A DNA stretch of 64,000 nucleotides, taken from positions 75,613 through 139,612 of the forward strand of contig DASVCR010000065.1 in assembly GCA_036381515.1 (NCBI GenBank), in the 5' to 3' direction. Below the pieces are notes generated by a model, which was not told the origin of the DNA, made no database searches, and saw nothing but the letters and a program-made list of their open reading frames with translations. Source of the DNA: ZC4RG20 sp036381515. Its GTDB lineage: Bacteria; Pseudomonadota; Gammaproteobacteria; Steroidobacterales; Rariloculaceae. A program made the translations under genes and the position numbers. The first letter of the stretch is position 1, and the number at the start of each line of letters is the position of its first letter. Positions 8,882-17,064 of the stretch are shown piece after piece.

Positions 8882-10409
8882 GATAGACGCGGACGTCGGC
8901 GAGCGTGCGGTCCCTGAGGAGCATTAGCACGCCGAAATAAAGCGCGCTGCCGAGCACGAGGGCGAGCACCGCATCGACGGCTTCCCCGGCGCCGGTTCGA
9001 GGCACCGCCTGCGCGGCCGTCGCCGCCGCCCCGGACAACGCCGCGTGGATCGAGAGCCTGCGCAGAACCCCCGATGCGCGGAGCGCGGGCACCCGCCGCG
9101 CGAGCCGATGAAGCAGGAGCGCGAAAACGACGACGGCGACGAGGCTCGCCGACAGCGCGAGGCCGAGCACCCCGAGCGGGCGATAGACCGCCGGCGCGAC
9201 GAGCAGATAGACCACGGTGCCGACCGGCATCACGATCGCCGGAACGAGCACGCGGCCCATCGCGTAGAACGCGTTCGACAGCAGCGTATTCATGCCGACG
9301 AAGACCACCGACGGCGCGAACCCGATCAACGCGAGCACGACGAGCGCCGTCATCCCCGCGTCGAATGCACCCCGCTCGAACACGACCCTGACGATCGCTT
9401 CCGCGTCGAGCGCCATCCACCACAGGAGCGGCGCGAGCACCAGGAAGCTCGCGCTCAGGCCGCGCGAATAGAGCCGCGCGATCTCGCCGGTGTCGCTCTC
9501 GGCGTGGAGACGCGCGACGCGCGTGAACATCATCATCTTGATGCCGATGAACGCGGTTCGATGGATCGGATCGACGAGCCGCTGCCCGAGCGCGAGCGCG
9601 GCGACGGCGCCGCTGCCGAGCTGCGACGACAGGTAAGTCGCGACGAGCCCGCGGGTACGTGCCACGAACCCGCTGCCCATCACGATCGCCGAGTTCGTGA
9701 AGATCTTCCTCTCCCACTCCTCGCGGAACCCGATCCGCGGCGAGTAGTCGTAGCGCGCGCGGCGCGCCATCAGCACGGCCGTGACGAGATGCCCGAGCGT
9801 GAATCCGATCGGCAGCGCGTACGCTCCGACGAAGGGGCCGGCCGTCAGGATCGCCGCGAAGCTCGCGAGCGGTACCGCCATCTTGATCGCCGTGATCGCG
9901 GTGTAGTCCTCGTCGTGCTGGCAGACGTACTGGTGGAAGCTCGTGACGGCCGTCAGCACGACCGTCGGCGCCATGATCGAAAGGTAGCGCGACGCGATCT
10001 CGACATCGCCCGCGGAGAAGCCCGGCAGCAGCGCGCGCAGCAGCGGACGGCCCGCGATCACCAGCACGAGGGCGACCAGCGCAGCGAGGATCGCGACGAT
10101 CGTGACGATCGACGACGTCAGCTCCGACGCCCGGGCGAAGCCGTCCCGCCGCGCGCTCGCGAAGATCGGCAGAAAGTTCTTGCCGATGTAGTCGATGCAG
10201 AGCAGCACGAACAGGTTCGGCAGCACGAGCGCGGCGTAGTACGCGTCGACCTGCCTCGAGAGCCCGAAGAACGCGGCAATGGCGACGTGGCTCGCGAAGC
10301 TCGCGCCGAGTGACGCGAGCACGAGCGCGTTCACCGCGAGCATGCTGCGCGAGCTCGACCTGCGGGCCGCCTGCGGCGCCGCCTCCGTCGCGCCCGGCTC
10401 GGTTGCCAT
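8835..10409 (-). CDS. MurJ/MviN-type lipid-linked oligosaccharide flippase
   Basis: Integral membrane protein of 524 residues in the MOP exporter superfamily, with roughly 14 hydrophobic segments. The N-terminal signature (GLSRQVDAYYAALVLPNLFVLL) and DYIGKNFLPIFA match the MurJ/MviN profile, in which GxGxxxDAFxxAxxIPN and FVPxF(A) are conserved. It sits between a glycosyltransferase and a sulfotransferase in a polysaccharide cluster, so a Wzx-like role, flipping undecaprenyl-linked repeat units across the inner membrane, is more likely than the essential lipid II function. The ATG at 10409 follows the glycosyltransferase stop order closely (9 bases before the next gene, 10419). The C-terminus ends in an Arg/Ala-rich tail overlapping the sulfotransferase gene. 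Confidence 0.85.
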   Translation of the reverse strand: MATEPGATEAAPQAARRSSSRSMLAVNALVLASLGASFASHVAIAAFFGLSRQVDAYYAALVLPNLFVLLCIDYIGKNFLPIFASARRDGFARASELTSSIVTIVAILAALVALVLVIAGRPLLRALLPGFSAGDVEIASRYLSIMAPTVVLTAVTSFHQYVCQHDEDYTAITAIKMAVPLASFAAILTAGPFVGAYALPIGFTLGHLVTAVLMARRARYDYSPRIGFREEWERKIFTNSAIVMGSGFVARTRGLVATYLSSQLGSGAVAALALGQRLVDPIHRTAFIGIKMMMFTRVARLHAESDTGEIARLYSRGLSASFLVLAPLLWWMALDAEAIVRVVFERGAFDAGMTALVVLALIGFAPSVVFVGMNTLLSNAFYAMGRVLVPAIVMPVGTVVYLLVAPAVYRPLGVLGLALSASLVAVVVFALLLHRLARRVPALRASGVLRRLSIHAALSGAAATAAQAVPRTGAGEAVDAVLALVLGSALYFGVLMLLRDRTLADVRVYLSRAFPSRAPAARRR

Positions 10410-10418
10410 CGCCTGGCG

Positions 10419-11615
10419 TCAGCCGCCCGACAGCACGTCGTCGTAGACGGCGCGCGTGAGCTGCGCCGCCCGCCGCCAGCTGTAACGCGTCCTGACGAGC
10501 TGCTGCAGCGTGCCCGCTTCCGCGGGCCCATCCCCGCGCGCGATCGACGCGATCCGCTGTGCGAGCGCCTGCGTATCGCCGACGGGGAAAAAGCATTCAG
10601 GCGGGATCGGGATCGCCATGTTCTCCGGTATCGCGGTCGACAGCACGGGCGCGCCGTAGCTCAGCGCCTCGAGCAGCGCGATCGGATGTCCCTCCGCGGA
10701 AGACGGCAGCACGAACACCGCGCAATGGCTGTAGAGCTCGCGCAACGCCCTGCCGCGCTGGAATCCGGTGAGCACGATGTCCGGATTGCGCCGCGCCCGC
10801 TCGATCACGTGGCGCGTGTAGGCGTCGCGGGCGTTCACCTCCCCGACGAGCGCGAGCTTCCAGCCCTCCGGGCGGGCCGCCTCGAACGCGTCGACGAGAT
10901 CGAGCTGCCGTTTGCCCCGGTCCATCCGGGCGACGTAGAGCACGTAGCGCCGCGGGCGCAGGCCGAAGCGGCTCACTGTGTCCGTCGTCGCGACCCGCCC
11001 GGCCCGAGGCGCGCCGTTCGGAATCAGCGCCGCGCCGACGCCGTACTTCTCGCGCATGCGCTCCTGCAGCACCTTCGATACGACGATGCGCCCGTTCGCG
11101 CCGCGCATGCCCGCCCACTCGCCGGCCTCGAGCAGCCGGCGCGCGATCGGTCCCCACTTCTCCCGCAGATAGTCGGCCCCGTGGTGCGTGACGACGACGC
11201 GCAGACCGAGGAGGCGCGCGAGCGGCGTGAGGAACGCCGGCCCGACGGCATGCAGGTGCAGGATGTCCGGCCGCTTGATCGCCGCATAGAGCACGCCGAG
11301 CAACGTGTGGACGGCGGTCTCCACGGCCGTGATCGGCGGCGCCCACAGGTAGCTCAGCCGAACGCCGCACCGGCGCCTGAGCCGCCTACCGCGGAAGTAC
11401 GCGGACCGCTGCAGGATCTCCACCTCGCACCCGAGCCTGACCAGGAGCGGATAGAGGTTGCGGGCATGCGTCTCGATCCCGCCCTGCACGTCGACGATGC
11501 CGCGCAGGCCGAGGACCATCACGCGCAGCGGCCGCTCCAGCGTGCGCCCGCGCTCGGGCGCTTCGATCGGGATCGAGAGTCCATGATCCGACGGGCCGTC
11601 GAGCGAGCGCGCCAT
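10419..11615 (-). CDS. Glycosyltransferase family 4
   Basis: 398-residue GT4 glycosyltransferase. Seen in order: VMVLGLRGIVDVQGGIETH (acceptor-domain GGIE loop), PDILHLHAVGPAF, VVVTHHGADY, VVSKVLQERM with ALIPNGAP, RYVLYVARMDRGKRQLDLV (donor-domain start), VLTGFQRG, and PSSAEGHPIALLEALSYG, the EX7E motif carrying the two catalytic-site acidic residues. GGIETH at the N-terminus is characteristic of rhamnosyl/galactosyl transferases that take lipid-linked sugars, but specificity remains unknown. ATG at 11615 begins two bases after the stop of the upstream polymerase gene, indicating an operon polymerase-glycosyltransferase-flippase. An ATG at 11520 would also retain the whole catalytic fold. 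Confidence 0.9.
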   Translation of the reverse strand: MARSLDGPSDHGLSIPIEAPERGRTLERPLRVMVLGLRGIVDVQGGIETHARNLYPLLVRLGCEVEILQRSAYFRGRRLRRRCGVRLSYLWAPPITAVETAVHTLLGVLYAAIKRPDILHLHAVGPAFLTPLARLLGLRVVVTHHGADYLREKWGPIARRLLEAGEWAGMRGANGRIVVSKVLQERMREKYGVGAALIPNGAPRAGRVATTDTVSRFGLRPRRYVLYVARMDRGKRQLDLVDAFEAARPEGWKLALVGEVNARDAYTRHVIERARRNPDIVLTGFQRGRALRELYSHCAVFVLPSSAEGHPIALLEALSYGAPVLSTAIPENMAIPIPPECFFPVGDTQALAQRIASIARGDGPAEAGTLQQLVRTRYSWRRAAQLTRAVYDDVLSGG

Positions 11616-11617
11616 CG

Positions 11618-13000
11618 CTATGCTTCCGCTTCGCGGTACGCGCGAAGCCCTGGCCGAACGAGGCCGCTTCGCCGCCGAGCGGCCAACCTGCGCCACGCGC
11701 AGGCCTTGCTCGCAACCACTCCGGAATAGAACCAGAAGAGGTAGCCGATCTCGTTCATCGAGAACACGCTCTTGTAGAAGAGCGCCATCCCCATCAGGAC
11801 CGTGACGGTCCCCCAGACCTGCCCGAGCAGGCCGAAAGATGCGTCGCGGCGCGCAAGGACGAGCGCGTCCTGGAACACGAGCAGGTACATCAACAGATAC
11901 GCGGCGAGCCCGACGAAGCCGACCTCCCACAGGAAGTTCGTGATTTGCGTCAGCGCGACGCCGTAGCGCTCGAAGTAGTGCGCGTACTCGCCCTCGAAGC
12001 CCGGCAGCGACGACGGCGACACGTTGCCGGCCCCGAGCCCGAAAGCGAGCGTGATCGGATCCCGCGAGATCGTCTCGACGGCGAGCGAGATGCTGTCGAA
12101 GCGCCCGATCGCGCGCTCGTCGGTGGGATCCGCGCCGGTGTACAGGTAGTGGCGGACGTGGCCTTCGGTGAAGAACGTCTCCAGGGGCTTGCCGTGCTCG
12201 CGGTACTGGATGAAGTAGTCGTAAGCGGTGACGAACGCGAGGCCGGCGACGGCCCCCACGATCGCGACGGCTATGACCCTGCGCATCGGCTTGCTGCCGC
12301 TCGGCATCAGGAACGCCGGCAGCAGCAGCGCGACCGGCAGCATCACGAGCGTGCCCTTGGTCTCGTTCAGGGTCGTCGGCAGGAAGAACACCGCGGTCGC
12401 CGCGAGCAGGAACGGCAGGCGGATCCTGCGGCGGTAGTACGCGGATACGAGCAGCACGATCACGCAGACCATCAGCATGCTGAGCGAGCTCGACGACGTC
12501 GCCATGCCTCGGACCGGATCGCCCGTGTGCATCCGGTCGCCGAACTCGACGAAGCGCTGGTAGACGGCGAGCGGACTTTGCAGCAGCAGGATCGTCAGGA
12601 GCACCGCGAGCTGCCCCTTGAGCTGGCGAGGCGTGAACGGGTAGACGATCGGAAGCAGGAAGAACGGGATGAACTTCACGTAGCCGCGCAGGCCCGAGAT
12701 GACGGCGCCGGCCGACATCGACTGCACGAGGAAGCCGAAGAGCAGCACGAAGAAGAAGAGCGCGAAGAACACCACGTAGCGCCAGTCGAGCGTGATGTCC
12801 TTGCCCCCGAGCACCCGCCCGATCACGACGAGCAGGCATACCGCCGTCATCAGCTCCGGAAGCAGCGTGAAGTAGGGGTGAACGACATCCGCGTTTCGGA
12901 CCAGGAATCCGGCGCCGAATACGGAGACGAACATCGCGCCGACGAGAAAGTTCATCAGCAGCTCGACTGTTCTTGTTTTCCCCGACCACCTCGGGTGCAA
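11618..13000 (-). CDS. O-antigen ligase / polymerase-like membrane protein
   Basis: 460-residue polytopic inner-membrane protein with about 10-12 hydrophobic helices and one large periplasmic loop (roughly residues 230-350, containing YDYFIQYREHGKPLETFF and GLGAGNVSPSSLPG). That layout, with an Arg/His-bearing loop before the last helices, is the Wzy/WaaL (O-antigen ligase, PF04932-like) architecture: it joins or transfers undecaprenyl-PP-linked oligosaccharides in the periplasm. It heads an operon with a glycosyltransferase and a flippase. The start at 13000 is an ATG shortly after an AT-poor divergent region; a second in-frame ATG 15 codons later (MNFLVGAMF) is possible. The Arg-rich C-terminus (RRLAARRRSG) is cytoplasmic by the positive-inside rule. 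Confidence 0.85.
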   Translation of the reverse strand: MHPRWSGKTRTVELLMNFLVGAMFVSVFGAGFLVRNADVVHPYFTLLPELMTAVCLLVVIGRVLGGKDITLDWRYVVFFALFFFVLLFGFLVQSMSAGAVISGLRGYVKFIPFFLLPIVYPFTPRQLKGQLAVLLTILLLQSPLAVYQRFVEFGDRMHTGDPVRGMATSSSSLSMLMVCVIVLLVSAYYRRRIRLPFLLAATAVFFLPTTLNETKGTLVMLPVALLLPAFLMPSGSKPMRRVIAVAIVGAVAGLAFVTAYDYFIQYREHGKPLETFFTEGHVRHYLYTGADPTDERAIGRFDSISLAVETISRDPITLAFGLGAGNVSPSSLPGFEGEYAHYFERYGVALTQITNFLWEVGFVGLAAYLLMYLLVFQDALVLARRDASFGLLGQVWGTVTVLMGMALFYKSVFSMNEIGYLFWFYSGVVASKACAWRRLAARRRSGLVRPGLRAYREAEA

Positions 13001-13353
13001 GCTCTATGCCACGATTGAGATGATCGTCGTCTCGGTTCCGTGGTTGCCCGGCCGGACCGGCGAGCAGAATCTGGAAGGCTTCCCAATCGGCGGGACCGCC
13101 TCGCGGGATTCCGCGGCGGGCGTAGTCATTCCGCGACAGGTTGACCCGTTCCGGACGCCTCCCCAGACTCGCCCGCCTCCGGGCCACGGCGCATCGCACG
13201 GGCGCCCCGAGCCCGTCCGAGGCCCGGGCTGAAATTCGTCGATTCGGAAGGCCGCGCTGTCTGCGGCCCGTCTCACCCGCTTGGGGAGACGTTCATGGTG
13301 CGCCCCGCACCTCCCTGTCTTCGATTCATCCGATTGTCAGGAGCCCGAAGCAA
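13001..13353. other. Divergent intergenic region, polymerase / beta-helix genes
   Basis: No convincing gene. It should contain the promoters of the leftward polymerase operon and the rightward beta-helix gene. It holds a 14-base element (13132-13145) also found upstream of the second beta-helix gene and a hairpin GGCCGC-N7-GCGGCC at 13250-13268. No riboswitch-like motif was found here, unlike the region before the paralog. Confidence 0.5.
13132..13145 (+). promoter_or_regulatory. Shared 14-base element upstream of beta-helix gene 1
   Basis: CGCGACAGGTTGAC, repeated exactly at 15035-15048 before the paralogous gene. The 3' end (TTGACC) resembles a sigma-70 -35 box, 209 bases before the start codon. 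No clear -10 box was found, so it may instead be an activator site or a relic of the duplication. Confidence 0.4.
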
Positions 13354-14844
13354 ATGCCGATCCGATCGATTCGCCCGTTGCTCCTTTGCCTTGCGCTGGC
13401 CGCCTTCTGCGAGGGCCACGCGGCAACCTTCTACGTGCGTAACGGCGGGGACGATTCCGCCGACGGGCGGAGCCACGCGACGGCGTGGGCGACGCTTCAA
13501 AGGGTTGCGTCGCAGACGTTCTCCCCGGGCGATCAGATCCTCCTGCGCTCGGGCGACACGTGGAAAGGCGAGGAGCTTCGCGTCGACTGGTCCGGCAGCC
13601 CGTCCGCATACACGGTGATCGGCGCCTATTACCTGCAGGACGGAGTAGAGACCCGGGGCGTGAACGGAAACAGACCGACGATCAGCGGCGCGAAGCGGCT
13701 GCCGGACAACCGTCATCAGGGGCTGATCGAGGTCACCGGCGACTACGTGCGGATCGAAAACCTCGCGCTCGTCGATTCCGCAGGGCGCGGCGTCAGCCTG
13801 CGCGGCGCCAATTTCGCCGAGGTGAGCAACGTCACGACGCGCGGCACGTACGACAGCGGGATCAAGCTGAACGCGTCCCACGACGTGCTGATCGAGAACT
13901 GCTTCGTCACGGACTCAAACCGCGCCTTTCTCGACGGCGAGTCGGCATGGGGCTCGGCGGTCGTCGGTGTCGAGTCTCCGCGGCTGACCGTGCGCGGCTG
14001 CACGGTCGCGAAAGTGTATGGGGAAGGCATCAATGCGAACCACGGCAGCCACGAGTCGCTGATCGAAGACAACCGCGTGTTCGGCGCGAGAGCCCTCGGC
14101 ATCTACGTCGACGCGTCGAGGGACGTCACGATCAGGCGGAACATGGTGCTCGGCATCTCTGATCCCGCCTTCTGGCGCTCGGGCGAGAACGTCGGCAGCG
14201 GCATCGTCGTGAACAACGAGAAGTATCACTACAACGGTTACGGCGGCGACATGAGCACGGACGTCCAGTCGAGCGGCGTCAAGATCTACGCGAACCTGGT
14301 CGCGTACACGCAGCAAGGCATCGCGTTCTGGGGCAACATGCCGGAATCGCACTTCGACGGCGCGGAGGTGTACAACAACACGCTCGTCGACAACACGGTG
14401 CAGTTCGACCCCGGCACGCAGCCGAAGCCGGGCTCGAGCTTCGCGAACAACATCCTGCTCAGCCTGAGCGCCGGAACGCGCGACGTCGCCCGAGCGGACC
14501 TCCAGGGCATGTCGGCGAGCAACAACTACCTGAGCCAGGGCGACCCCGGCGGCGACTTCTCTCATCCCGGCAACCGCTACAGCGGGCTCGAGCTCGTGCG
14601 CATGCAGGGCTGGCGCGAGATCGAGGATCTGATGGCCGTCGGCTGGGCGGACTTCGCGCCCAAGGGTCAGGCGGTGGCGGGCGCCGGGGACAGCGGCATC
14701 CTCGCCCGTGCCTCCGCGAAGGACGAGTTCGATCACGACTTCAACGCGAAGCCGCACAACCAGCCGATCGACATCGGCGCGGTCCGGTTCGGCGCGCTCA
14801 AGGTCCCGAAGAGTCCCGGCGGCCTCACGGTGCGCAGCCGTTGA
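13354..14844 (+). CDS. Secreted right-handed parallel beta-helix protein (paralog 1)
   Basis: 496-residue exported protein. A signal peptide (MPIRSIRPLLLCLALAAFCEGHA) is followed by TFYVRNGGDDSADGRSHATAW, the usual N-cap of pectate-lyase-like beta-helix proteins, then repeated coils rich in N, G, V and I, such as VRIENLALVDSAGRGVSLRG, VLIENCFVTDSNRAFL, LIEDNRVFGARALGIYVD and VTIRRNMVLG. This is the fold of polysaccharide lyases, C5-epimerases and phage tail spikes. No DPHD motif of alginate epimerases was seen. Location next to polymerase and glycosyltransferase genes suggests it modifies, trims or binds the exopolysaccharide in the periplasm or outside. CAGGAG lies upstream of the ATG at 13354. 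It aligns end to end with the product of 15349-16860. Confidence 0.85.
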   Translation: MPIRSIRPLLLCLALAAFCEGHAATFYVRNGGDDSADGRSHATAWATLQRVASQTFSPGDQILLRSGDTWKGEELRVDWSGSPSAYTVIGAYYLQDGVETRGVNGNRPTISGAKRLPDNRHQGLIEVTGDYVRIENLALVDSAGRGVSLRGANFAEVSNVTTRGTYDSGIKLNASHDVLIENCFVTDSNRAFLDGESAWGSAVVGVESPRLTVRGCTVAKVYGEGINANHGSHESLIEDNRVFGARALGIYVDASRDVTIRRNMVLGISDPAFWRSGENVGSGIVVNNEKYHYNGYGGDMSTDVQSSGVKIYANLVAYTQQGIAFWGNMPESHFDGAEVYNNTLVDNTVQFDPGTQPKPGSSFANNILLSLSAGTRDVARADLQGMSASNNYLSQGDPGGDFSHPGNRYSGLELVRMQGWREIEDLMAVGWADFAPKGQAVAGAGDSGILARASAKDEFDHDFNAKPHNQPIDIGAVRFGALKVPKSPGGLTVRSR

Positions 14845-15034
14845 CGCATGCGGCTGCACCGCGTTCGTCGGCGCACGCGACTGCACTCCCTTCAGGACAT
14901 TCTCACGGGCGGCGCGCCGACTCTCGTCGACGCGAACCTTCGCGCCGATTCCGCTCCGCCGCGATCGGCCGAATCGCGACGGCGCGCTTTCGCGTTCCAC
15001 GCACGCATGCGCGTCGCGCCTCTTGTTCCCTCGG

Positions 15035-15048
15035 CGCGACAGGTTGAC
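15035..15048 (+). promoter_or_regulatory. Shared 14-base element upstream of riboswitch and beta-helix gene 2
   Basis: Second exact copy of CGCGACAGGTTGAC. Here the end reads TTGACA, a perfect consensus -35 box, and lies 27 bases before the start of the c-di-GMP riboswitch, a position consistent with a promoter whose transcript begins near the aptamer. The matching -10 position has no good TATAAT-like sequence. Confidence 0.45.
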
Positions 15049-15074
15049 ACGTCAGATCGGGGTCACTCAGACTG

Positions 15075-15158
15075 CCGGCGTTCAGGGCAAACCCGCCGAA
15101 AGACGGGGACGCAAAGCCACGGGTCTAAAGCGAGCTACGCCATGATCGCCGGGTCGCA
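15075..15158 (+). promoter_or_regulatory. Cyclic di-GMP-I (GEMM) riboswitch
   Basis: The aptamer signature is complete: AGGGCAAACC (15084-15093), a stem closed by a GAAA tetraloop (15098-15101), GGGACGCAAAGCC (15106-15118), then ACGGGTCTA and a distal CGCCGGG that can pair with GCCGGCG at the 5' end (15074-15080) to close P1. The GNRA tetraloop, the GCAAAGCC ligand strand and the GGGTCTA segment are the conserved core of the GEMM-I class. It lies in the 504-base gap before the second beta-helix gene, 190 bases from its start codon. The expression platform is unclear: a GCAGAC-GCG-GTCTGC hairpin lies at 15257-15271 but has no T-run. No such element precedes paralog 1. Confidence 0.93.
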
Positions 15159-15256
15159 CAACTCTTCGGTGTCGCACCGTCGCAGCGGTTAGAACTCGAG
15201 TCACATCCGCGCGACGACCCTTCGCCGTCATCCTGCGATCGCGAGAAGAACCGAGT

Positions 15257-15271
15257 GCAGACGCGGTCTGC
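15257..15271 (+). promoter_or_regulatory. Small hairpin in the riboswitch leader
   Basis: Perfect inverted repeat GCAGAC-GCG-GTCTGC between the aptamer and the start codon. It could be part of the expression platform, for example a competing stem, but lacks the T-tract of an intrinsic terminator and does not cover the ribosome-binding site at about 15335-15344. Confidence 0.3.
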
Positions 15272-15348
15272 GCCGGCTAGAGTCATGACTATTGGCGGCG
15301 CTCGCCGACGACAGACGACATGAAAGGAGCGACAGAGAGGGAGTGCCG

Positions 15349-16860
15349 ATGCCGATCCGTTCGATGCGTTTTGTGCTTCTTTGCGCCGTGCTCGGCGCCA
15401 GCGCGGCCGCCGAAAGCGCTACGTATTACGTCCGCAACGGAGGCAACGATTCGGCGAACGGAAAGAGCCACGCGGAAGCGTGGGCGTCGATCGACAAGGT
15501 CAACGCAGGCTCGTTCGGCCCGGGCGACGAGATCCTGTTCCTGTCGGGCAACAAGTGGGCGGATCAGCTCGTCGTCAAGTGGTCCGGCTCGAAGTCGGCG
15601 CCCCTCGTGATCGGTGCCTACTACGTCGAGAACGGCGTCGCGAAGCGCGGCGTCAAGGGAGAGCGGCCGACGATCGACGGCGAGGACCGCCTACCGCAAT
15701 CGCGACACGTCGGGCTGATCGAGATCACCGGCGACTACGTGCGCGTCGAGAACTTTCGTCTGATCAATTCCGAGGGACGAGGCGTCAGCTTTCGCGAGGC
15801 GAGCTTCGGCGCCGTGGTCGGCGTCGAGACGCGCCAAACGTACGACAGCGGCATCAAGCTCAACGAGTCGACGGACATCCTGATCGAGAACAATCACATC
15901 GCCGATTCGAACCGCGCCTACCTCGAGGGCGCTTCGGCCTGGGGCTCCGCGATCGCCGGCGTCAAGTCGCCGCGGATGACGGTTCGGGGCAACACCGTCG
16001 AGAACGTGTACGGCGAGGGCATCAACGCGAACCAGAACAGCCACGACTCGCTGATCGAAGGGAATCTCGTCTTCGGCGCGCGAGCGGTCGGGATCTACGC
16101 CGACTCGTCTCCGCGGGTCACGATACGGCGCAACATCGTGCTCGGCACGACCGACTCGGCCCACTGGCGCGGCGACGGTAAAACGGTCGGCAGCGGCATC
16201 GTGATCAACAACGAGAAGTACCACTACGCGGGCTACGGCGGGAACACGCCGCTCGACGTGCAGGCCACGGAGACGAAGGTCTACGCGAACCTCGTCGCGT
16301 ACACGAACCAGGGCATCGCGTTCTGGGGCAATCTGCCGGAGAGCAGCTTCGACAAGGCCGAGGTGTACAACAACACCCTCGTCGACAACAACGTTCAGTT
16401 CGACGCCGGACGCCGGCCGAAGCCGAACGGCAAGTTCGTCAACAACATCCTGTTGAGCCTCTCGGACGGCACGCGCGACGTCGCCGGGTCGAGCCTGCAC
16501 GGGATGACGGCGAGGAACAACTACTTCAGCCAGGGCGACCCCGGCGGCGACTTCTCGCATTCGTCAAACGTGTACGAGGGCCTGACGCTCGCGCGCATGA
16601 GCGGGTGGCGCGCTCTGGACAAGGTCGACGCCGTCACGTGGAAGGACTTTCTGCCGATGGCGTCGAGCAGCACGATCGGCGCCGGCGACAGCAGCATCCT
16701 GTCGCTCGCGACGGCGAAGAACGCATTCGACCGGGATTTCAACGCCGAGCCGCACAACGACCCGATCGACATCGGGGCCCTTCGCTTCGCGCCGGAGACC
16801 GGCGGGCCGAAGGTGCCGAAGCCGCCCGCCGCAGTAACCGCCCGCCCCCTCGCGCAGTAG
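15349..16860 (+). CDS. Secreted right-handed parallel beta-helix protein (paralog 2), riboswitch-controlled
   Basis: 503-residue paralog of the 13354-14844 product, matching it along the full length including signal peptide (MPIRSMRFVLLCAVLGASAAAESA), N-cap (TYYVRNGGNDSANGKSHAEAW), repeated beta-helix coils (VRVENFRLINSEGRGVSFRE, ILIENNHIADSNRAYLEG, VYGEGINANQNSHDSLIEGN) and the C-terminal DFNAEPHNDPIDIGALRF strand. The strongest conservation is in YDSGIKLN, DSNRA, AWGSA, YGEGINAN, GSGIVxNNEKYHY and QGIAFWGN, which may line the substrate groove. The ATG at 15349 is preceded by GAGAGGGAG. The c-di-GMP-I riboswitch upstream implies control by the biofilm second messenger. A role in exopolysaccharide modification or attachment is inferred. 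The C-terminus carries a short Pro/Lys-rich tail. Confidence 0.88.
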   Translation: MPIRSMRFVLLCAVLGASAAAESATYYVRNGGNDSANGKSHAEAWASIDKVNAGSFGPGDEILFLSGNKWADQLVVKWSGSKSAPLVIGAYYVENGVAKRGVKGERPTIDGEDRLPQSRHVGLIEITGDYVRVENFRLINSEGRGVSFREASFGAVVGVETRQTYDSGIKLNESTDILIENNHIADSNRAYLEGASAWGSAIAGVKSPRMTVRGNTVENVYGEGINANQNSHDSLIEGNLVFGARAVGIYADSSPRVTIRRNIVLGTTDSAHWRGDGKTVGSGIVINNEKYHYAGYGGNTPLDVQATETKVYANLVAYTNQGIAFWGNLPESSFDKAEVYNNTLVDNNVQFDAGRRPKPNGKFVNNILLSLSDGTRDVAGSSLHGMTARNNYFSQGDPGGDFSHSSNVYEGLTLARMSGWRALDKVDAVTWKDFLPMASSSTIGAGDSSILSLATAKNAFDRDFNAEPHNDPIDIGALRFAPETGGPKVPKPPAAVTARPLAQ

Positions 16861-16938
16861 CCGCGCACCCGGGGCGTATCTCCGCGCATTAGGGCGAGGT
16901 ATGCTCTGCGCGAAGCCGCACGACGCCTGTTTCCGAGT

Positions 16939-16961
16939 GCCGCCGGGCTCGCCCCGGCGGC
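16939..16961. terminator. GC-rich hairpin after beta-helix gene 2
   Basis: Perfect 9-bp stem GCCGCCGGG / CCCGGCGGC with a 5-base loop, 78 bases past the stop codon. There is no T-run on either side, so termination is uncertain. Confidence 0.3.
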
Positions 16962-17064
16962 GCCGGCCGCAGGCAGCGCCGCGAGCGCGCCGCGCCGGGG
17001 TCAGCGTTGGGCGTCCCCACGGCAGGTCGAACGGCGTGAGCCCGACGCGCGGAGGTAGCTACCG

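Noticed and set aside
13132..13353. Second c-di-GMP riboswitch before beta-helix gene 1
   Set aside because: I looked for GGGCAAACC and GCAAAGCC cores in this leader and found neither; only the 14-base upstream element is shared.
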